Assembly (NCBI GenBank): GCA_019090365.1
Contig: JAHRWC010000272.1
Span: 1 to 5,954 of the forward strand
DNA: 5,954 bases
Reading direction: 5' to 3'
From: Flavobacteriaceae bacterium
GTDB lineage: Bacteria; Bacteroidota; Bacteroidia; Flavobacteriales; Flavobacteriaceae
The translations under genes were made by a program, and so were the position numbers. Of this stretch, positions 5,905 to 5,954 are shown piece by piece. Every line of letters starts with the position of its first letter. Position 1 is the stretch's first letter. The notes beneath the pieces are model-generated. The model did no database searches. It saw only the letters and a program-made list of their open reading frames with translations, and was not told the DNA's origin.

Positions 5905-5942
5905 AAATAAGCCTCGATGTATTTCTACGTCGAGGCTTATTT
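5905..5942. terminator. Strong bidirectional-type terminator after clpX
   Basis: A 17-bp stem (5905-5921 with 5926-5942) has a single G-T wobble (5918/5929) and a TTTC tetraloop. Its inner half contains GCCTCGA/TCGAGGC and its outer half is A/T-rich (AAATAA/TTATTT), so the T-rich side follows the GC stem in either reading direction. It can end clpX transcripts and also those of a convergent gene, if one lies beyond the window. The last 12 bases of the window hold nothing recognisable. Confidence 0.8.
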
Positions 5943-5954
5943 GTTAGTAATTGA

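Overview
The window looks like chromosome from a low-GC member of the Bacteroidota, most likely a marine or aquatic Flavobacteriaceae. Three things point there. Two housekeeping genes (clpP and clpX) are of the flavobacterial type by protein sequence. Start codons lack Shine-Dalgarno sequences and sit in A/T-rich leaders. The promoter in front of tig matches the Bacteroidota form (TTTG, 19 nt, TAnnTTTG). No tRNA, rRNA, insertion sequence, CRISPR array or phage module is visible.

Layout: (1) 2-181, the last 59 codons of a probable metallophosphoesterase, overlapped or closely followed by a CPBP-family intramembrane protease (159-875). (2) A convergent junction with a strong terminator (925-954). 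(3) A minus-strand gene (978-1778) for an unrecognised lipoprotein with a glycine-zipper, bacteriocin-like hydrophobic tail. (4) A structured 262-nt divergent intergenic region (1779-2040) with a 12-bp direct repeat, a flanking imperfect repeat and a long dyad. (5) A small YvlD/'phage holin 4' membrane protein (2041-2388). (6) The protein quality-control block tig (2499-3818), clpP (3897-4568) and clpX (4647-5879), closed by a second terminator (5905-5942).

How the genes work together: trigger factor receives nascent chains at the ribosome exit tunnel, and ClpX unfolds substrates and feeds them to the ClpP peptidase. The tig-clpP-clpX order is the classic bacterial arrangement. Here, however, a good intrinsic terminator lies between tig and clpP, and clpX has a promoter-like -7 element of its own, so the three genes need not be made in equal amounts.

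The part with least explanation is the minus-strand lipoprotein and its upstream region. Everything else is conventional flavobacterial core genome. I see no convincing new multi-gene system. The best candidate for something undescribed is the lipoprotein with its zipper tail and repeat-bearing promoter region.
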